A stretch of DNA of 28,947 nt from JANPII01 sp031424915 (lineage in GTDB: Bacteria > Pseudomonadota > Alphaproteobacteria > Rickettsiales > Midichloriaceae). The DNA is taken from positions 1 to 28,947 of the forward strand of contig JANPII010000092.1 in the NCBI GenBank assembly GCA_031424915.1. The letters are read 5' to 3'. A program made the position numbers and the translations under genes. Below, one piece after another: positions 25,293 to 28,947 of the stretch. A model generated the notes under the pieces. It was given only the letters and a program-made list of their open reading frames with translations. It had not been told where the DNA came from and did not search any database. Numbering within the stretch: position 1 is the stretch's first letter; every line of letters starts with the position of its first letter.

Positions 25293-26996
25293 TTATTTCA
25301 ACTTTTTAGGTGTTGTGTGAACCCGTTTTTTTGTGGTCATTTTTTTGATCAACAATTGTTGGGCGATGGATAGCACATTGCTCCAGCTCCAATATACCAC
25401 CAGTCCTACTGGGAAGGAAGCAAACATAAAGAGGAATATCAACGGTAACATACGCATTACTTGGGCTTGTGTAGGGTCAGCAGGCTCAGGGTTAAGGCGC
25501 TGTTGTACATACATGGTGAAAGCCATAAATATAGGAAATACGCCGATCATCAACATGGTCGGAGGAGTCCATGGAATAAGTCCAAATAGATTAAAGATGG
25601 TAGTTGGGTCGGGAGCTGAAAGGTCATGAATCCAGGCAAAAAGTGGGGCGTGCCGCATTTCAATGCTGACATATAATACTTTATATAGGGCAAAGAAAAC
25701 TGGTGCCTGTAGCAGTAGGGGCAAGCATCCAGAGAGCGGATTAACTTTTTCCTTCTTATATAGCTCAATTATTGCTTTTTGTATTGCTGCGGGGTCATCT
25801 TTGTGTTGCTCACGCAGCTCAGTCATTTTTGGTTGTAGGTCCTTTAAGCGGTTCATTCCTTTATATCCCTTATAGGCCAGTGGGAAGAGGAGAAACTTTA
25901 TGAGTACGGTAAGAACCAAGATAGCGATACCGAAGTTGCCAGTATGGTTATATAAAGCATGTAAGAGCGTTAAAGTAGGCTTAGTAATAAAATAGAGCAT
26001 GCCAAAGTCTACGGCACGATCAAATAGCGGTATATTGAATCTATTACGATAGAAGTCCAATAGGTCGAGCCTTTTAGCACCAGCATAGAAAAAGAAGGCT
26101 CCATTTTCAGTGGCTCCAGGTTCTATAATCTCTATATCAGTATACATATCAGCTTGAAAACGAACCTTTCCTTGTGCTTGGAAGCTACTGAATTTTCCTT
26201 GAAATGGAATGTGTGGAATGATTGCCGCTAACCAATATTTGTCTGAGAACCCTATCCATCCTTGCTCTGTTCGCATGGGTTGGGATTTGTTAATATCGCT
26301 AAAAGCTATTTCATGTAAGCTATTGTTGAATACCCCCACTCCCCCTTCATGCACAACCATGCTAGAATCATGAGGTAAGTTATCTGCACGATTAAGCAAA
26401 GCGTAACGCTGGAGGCGTATCTGTTGATTAATAGGGTTATGTACCTCTTGAACTATATGAAACATAAAGTCATTAGTTATTGTCAAATCAATCTCAAAAC
26501 GAATGCCTTGGGGGTTAGTCCAGTGTAGCTTAAGAGGCTCTTCAACTGTAAATTCCTTTTTATTGGCAATCCATAAGGTATTGTGGTTGGGGACAATGAC
26601 ATCATGGTCCGGGCTTAACCACCCTATTTCAGCAAAATACACTTGAGGTGTATGGCTAGGCGAGAACATAGTTAAAGGAGGGCTATCGGCAGTAGCCGTC
26701 ACTTTATATTTACGTAAAACAAGGTCATCTAAACGTGCACCTAAGAGGTTAACTGAGCCTTCAATCTCCTCATTGTTAAAACGTACTCGATGATGATTTT
26801 TATATCCTTCGGCAATCACCTCTGTTCGAGGTCGCTGTTCTATCGTCTTAGGAGAGGTGCTCTTACTCTGAATATAGGGAGTTACAATGCCAGGATCCTG
26901 CGCCTTTAGCATTGGCTTAACATACCACTCTTGCCAACCCACAATAATAAGCATTGATAATGCAATTGCTAGCAATAGACGTTTATCTTGATTCAT
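25293..26996 (-). CDS. yidC: Membrane protein insertase YidC
   Basis: This 567-aa inner-membrane insertase helps proteins enter and fold in the membrane with or without SecYEG. The N-terminal anchor LLLAIALSMLIIVGWQEWY is followed by a large periplasmic beta domain (about 50-335). The conserved five-helix core starts near FGMLYFITKP, with NFGIAILVLTVLIKFLLFPLA, the coiled-coil loop KMTELREQHKDDP, NPLSGCLPLLLQAPVFFALY, and the end FPVGLVVYWSWSNVLSIAQQ. The groove position that is Arg in E. coli is Lys here. The tail is basic (KKMTTKKRVHTTPKKLK). The ATG at 26996 aligns with the family, and a longer frame upstream overlaps yidD. It is last in the rpmH-rnpA-yidD-yidC order. Confidence 0.96.
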   Translation of the reverse strand: MNQDKRLLLAIALSMLIIVGWQEWYVKPMLKAQDPGIVTPYIQSKSTSPKTIEQRPRTEVIAEGYKNHHRVRFNNEEIEGSVNLLGARLDDLVLRKYKVTATADSPPLTMFSPSHTPQVYFAEIGWLSPDHDVIVPNHNTLWIANKKEFTVEEPLKLHWTNPQGIRFEIDLTITNDFMFHIVQEVHNPINQQIRLQRYALLNRADNLPHDSSMVVHEGGVGVFNNSLHEIAFSDINKSQPMRTEQGWIGFSDKYWLAAIIPHIPFQGKFSSFQAQGKVRFQADMYTDIEIIEPGATENGAFFFYAGAKRLDLLDFYRNRFNIPLFDRAVDFGMLYFITKPTLTLLHALYNHTGNFGIAILVLTVLIKFLLFPLAYKGYKGMNRLKDLQPKMTELREQHKDDPAAIQKAIIELYKKEKVNPLSGCLPLLLQAPVFFALYKVLYVSIEMRHAPLFAWIHDLSAPDPTTIFNLFGLIPWTPPTMLMIGVFPIFMAFTMYVQQRLNPEPADPTQAQVMRMLPLIFLFMFASFPVGLVVYWSWSNVLSIAQQLLIKKMTTKKRVHTTPKKLK

Positions 26997-27000
26997 GCGA

Positions 27001-27255
27001 CTACCTATATTGATCCTGAGAATTGTTTGTATGGGAAGGCACTGGGTCGTAGCCTCCAGCACACCATGGGTTGCAGCGTAAAACTCGCCATAAGCTTAAC
27101 CCTAGTCCTTGTGCTAGTCCAAACTTTTTTATTACTTGGCGAATGTAACACGAGCAGCTGGGATAAAAGCGACATGATGCTGGTAGCATTGGAGAAATTA
27201 GATATTGATATGTTGCAATCATAATATCAATTATGTGAGATATGACTCGGCCCAT
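27001..27255 (-). CDS. yidD: Membrane protein insertion efficiency factor YidD
   Basis: This 84-aa small membrane-associated protein, from the chosen ATG at 27255, has the family core YQYLISPMLPASCRFYPSCSCY followed by GLSLWRVLRCNPWCAGGYDPVP. The conserved cysteines and the RC.P...GG.DPVP ending are present. YidD aids YidC-dependent insertion. The start overlaps the end of rnpA by 29 bases, and yidC begins four bases after its stop, a compact operon. Longer upstream starts exist, but the family length of 70-90 favours this one. Confidence 0.92.
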   Translation of the reverse strand: MGRVISHIIDIMIATYQYLISPMLPASCRFYPSCSCYIRQVIKKFGLAQGLGLSLWRVLRCNPWCAGGYDPVPSHTNNSQDQYR

Positions 27256-27634
27256 GACATGATGCGGTCTTAATTTTTTGTTCTTGTAATGGCTGATTAA
27301 TCTTTGCCACACAGTATTTCAGCTCTCGAACTAACAGTTGATAATCTCGTCGCAACAAGTGTGACCGTGCTATAAGCACAACATCCAAATCTTTTAGGCG
27401 CTCATCTTTCGCTAATACTTCACGAGATAGAGCCCGCAGTAAGCGTTTAGCACGATTACGGGATACTGCTTTGCCTACTTTTTTACTGGCTATTATCCCC
27501 ACCCTTGTAACATCTGTTGTCCCAGGTGATGTTATAAAGACCCAACTAACTGATACCATTTTGTTGCCAGTACTTAAAACACGGGAATAGTCAGATGGGC
27601 GATGTAATCTATTTATTGGCAGTATGCTAGGCAC
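27227..27634 (-). CDS. rnpA: Ribonuclease P protein component
   Basis: RnpA is the basic protein that binds the RNase P RNA for 5' maturation of tRNAs. The 135-aa product shows PINRLHRPSDYSRVLSTG at the start, VGIIASKKVGKAVSRNRAKR with the RNR signature, and LDVVLIARSHLL. The GTG at 27634 has AAGG six bases upstream and overlaps the rpmH stop by eight bases, so translation is probably coupled; a GTG at 27658 would overlap more. The C-terminal extension of about 20 residues reads into the yidD gene. Order and overlap are typical. Confidence 0.93.
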   Translation of the reverse strand: MPSILPINRLHRPSDYSRVLSTGNKMVSVSWVFITSPGTTDVTRVGIIASKKVGKAVSRNRAKRLLRALSREVLAKDERLKDLDVVLIARSHLLRRDYQLLVRELKYCVAKINQPLQEQKIKTASCHGPSHISHN

Positions 27635-27767
27635 ATAGTACCTTACGTCCTTTAGCACGGCGATTGTTCAATACCCTACGTCCCCCAACGGTTTCCATAC
27701 GAGCTCTAAAGCCATGACGGCGTTTACGTACTAAATTACTAGGCTGATAAGTTCTTTTTGTTGCCAT
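27627..27767 (-). CDS. rpmH: 50S ribosomal protein L34
   Basis: This 46-aa protein reads MATKRTYQPSNLVRKRRHGF, then ARMETVGGRRVLNNRRAKGRK, ending VLCA. It is the very conserved L34 sequence, a structural part of the large ribosomal subunit. The ATG at 27767 has GGAG nine bases upstream (in GGAGTAGACAAAT). It is the first gene of the rpmH-rnpA-yidD-yidC block, which in many bacteria lies near the replication origin. A strong promoter is placed 40-70 bases upstream. Confidence 0.98.
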   Translation of the reverse strand: MATKRTYQPSNLVRKRRHGFRARMETVGGRRVLNNRRAKGRKVLCA

Positions 27768-27806
27768 ATTTGTCTACTCCCAAACCGAATAAATTTTCTT
27801 GCTGAT

Positions 27807-27835
27807 CTTATATGCGATGTTGTATATAAAGTCAA
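27807..27835 (-). promoter_or_regulatory. Predicted strong sigma70 promoter for rpmH operon
   Basis: On the minus strand TTGACT (27830-27835) and TATAAG (27807-27812) are separated by 17 bases. Five of six bases match consensus in each box. It lies 40 bases before the rpmH ATG and would drive rpmH-rnpA-yidD-yidC. Confidence 0.65.
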
Positions 27836-27862
27836 GAGTCATTAAATAAAATTGGTAAGCTA

Positions 27863-28630
27863 GTGGGTAGGAAAAAAATATTGGCAGAATGGTATAAGGA
27901 TTTGGGAAGCGATCAAATATATTGCAAACATCCTCAGGATCGGCGTCAGGAAGGCAAGGAAGCACCTGCTGCCTCCAAAGTTGAAATACAGCAGCAAGAA
28001 GCTCTGAATTTAATTCAGCGTGATGAAGGAGCAGCAAGGTTAGCCGCAGATAATAGCACTACTTTAGAAGAATTGCGACAAGCCGTAATAGAATTTGAAG
28101 GGTGTGCCATTAAGAAGATGGCTCTTAATACTGTATTTGCTGATGGCAACCCAAACTCTGAGGTTATGTTTGTTGGTGAGGCTCCGGGAGCTAATGAGGA
28201 TCAGCAAGGAATACCGTTTTGTGGCCAAAGCGGGAAGTTATTAGATAACATCTTAGCCTCGATAGGCCTGTCAAGGCAGAATGCCTATATTACTAATACC
28301 ATCTTCTGGCGGCCGCCGGGCAACCGTCGTCCCACTCCAGAAGAGCTGGCATTGTGCCGTCCTTTTGTAGAAAAGCACATTGCCTTGGTAGCTCCTAAGC
28401 TAATTATACTAGTAGGCAGCACTGCTGTTGAATCTTTATTAGCAAGCAAAACTACCATGCATAGCTCTCGCCAGGAGTATTACGAGTATACAAATCGTTA
28501 CTTGAGCAAGGCTATTAAAGCTGCGGTGATTTTCCATCCTGCCTATTTGCTAAGGCAATCACTCAAGAAAAAAAATATGTGGCTAGATATGCAGAGAATA
28601 AAACATGAATTGATCGATGCAAGTTATTAA
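27863..28630 (+). CDS. Uracil-DNA glycosylase, family 4-like
   Basis: This 255-aa base-excision repair enzyme removes uracil from DNA. Motif A is GEAPGANEDQQGIPFCGQSG (about residues 109-128), followed by the YITNTIFWRPPGNRRPTPEE segment typical of alphaproteobacterial members. The C-terminal active-site motif is FHPAYLLRQ. Family 4 enzymes usually have a CxxC for an iron-sulphur cluster near the first third; here only one Cys is present in EGCAIKK, although Cys in PFCG and LCRPF remain. The start may be GTG 27863 or TTG 27881. The N-terminal 70 residues are variable and charged. The stop overlaps ribF by 14 bases. Confidence 0.88.
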   Translation: MGRKKILAEWYKDLGSDQIYCKHPQDRRQEGKEAPAASKVEIQQQEALNLIQRDEGAARLAADNSTTLEELRQAVIEFEGCAIKKMALNTVFADGNPNSEVMFVGEAPGANEDQQGIPFCGQSGKLLDNILASIGLSRQNAYITNTIFWRPPGNRRPTPEELALCRPFVEKHIALVAPKLIILVGSTAVESLLASKTTMHSSRQEYYEYTNRYLSKAIKAAVIFHPAYLLRQSLKKKNMWLDMQRIKHELIDASY

Positions 28631-28947
28631 GCTAGAGCAGATAGACCCAGCATTACTAGGCTCAGTTATAGCCATAGGCAACTTTGATGGCATGCATATA
28701 GCTCACCGTGAAATAATTAGTGCTGCTATTCATATGGGGCGTACTTTAGGGCTGCCTTCCATAGCTCTAACTTTTGAGCCACACCCTTGTACGGTTTTGA
28801 ATTTGGAGCCTCACCATCTGTTGGTCACACCTAAGCATAAGTTACGCCTGTTATCTGAAACGGGTGTGGACTTGGTAGTGGTGATAGATTTTACGAAGGA
28901 TTTTGCGCAAATGGAGGCGGATGATTTTATTGATAAAATATTGATAC
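28617..28947 (+). CDS. ribF: Bifunctional riboflavin kinase/FAD synthetase, N-terminal part (3' truncated by window)
   Basis: The 110 residues visible belong to the FAD-synthetase (nucleotidyltransferase) half of RibF, which converts riboflavin to FMN and then FAD. The nucleotide-binding motif reads AIGNFDGMHIAHREI, and ALTFEPHPCTVL and LVTPKHKLRLLSETGVD follow family order. In most homologues the motif is HxGH; here it is HIAH. The ATG at 28617 overlaps the glycosylase stop by 14 bases. The reading frame is open to the window end, so the riboflavin kinase half is outside. Confidence 0.92.
   Translation, partial: MQVIKLEQIDPALLGSVIAIGNFDGMHIAHREIISAAIHMGRTLGLPSIALTFEPHPCTVLNLEPHHLLVTPKHKLRLLSETGVDLVVVIDFTKDFAQMEADDFIDKILI

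Overview
The window looks like chromosome of an alphaproteobacterium, most likely a host-associated Rickettsiales or Holosporales-type lineage. Four things point this way: a stand-alone NDUFS4-like complex I accessory subunit and ubiquinone genes; a moderately AT-rich composition by eye; REP-like palindromes at gene ends; and a predicted YopJ-like effector. No database search was possible, so the lineage is inference.

Layout. At 1-8050 (+ strand) lie the end of gatB, a CCA-adding/poly(A) polymerase-family enzyme, csaA, a signal-peptide-bearing porin, then thrS-infC-gltX. infC appears to start on AUA. At 8125-8331 is a doubtful small ORF. At 8341-10227 (- strand) is an NDUFS4-like gene-nuoC-ubiA cluster, divergent from xseB. 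At 10552-10936 is a 385-bp gap holding two palindromic structures. At 10937-17504 (+) come a sodium:solute symporter fused to a GGDEF domain, hisS, a periplasmic Deg protease and a family-4-type glycosyltransferase, followed by tRNA-Glu(UUC) and tRNA-Phe(GAA). At 17956-20760 (-) is a second symporter fusion, ending in a histidine kinase. parC (+) follows.

At 23398-25128 (-) is a two-gene accessory unit: a small two-helix membrane protein and a 465-aa protein with a YopJ/C55-like His-Asp-Cys arrangement and C-terminal membrane segments. At 25293-27767 (-) is the conserved rpmH-rnpA-yidD-yidC block, with rpmH too short to stand out as an ORF. The window ends with a family-4-like uracil-DNA glycosylase and the 5' part of ribF (+).

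How the parts work together. gatB, gltX and tRNA-Glu belong to the translation system; if the genome lacks GlnRS they would also serve indirect Gln-tRNA synthesis. The two symporter-sensor proteins have closely similar N-terminal segments joined to different outputs, c-di-GMP synthesis and phosphorelay. The effector-like protein and small membrane protein are the best candidates for undescribed biology. Several convergent or terminal intergenic spaces are occupied by large imperfect palindromes.
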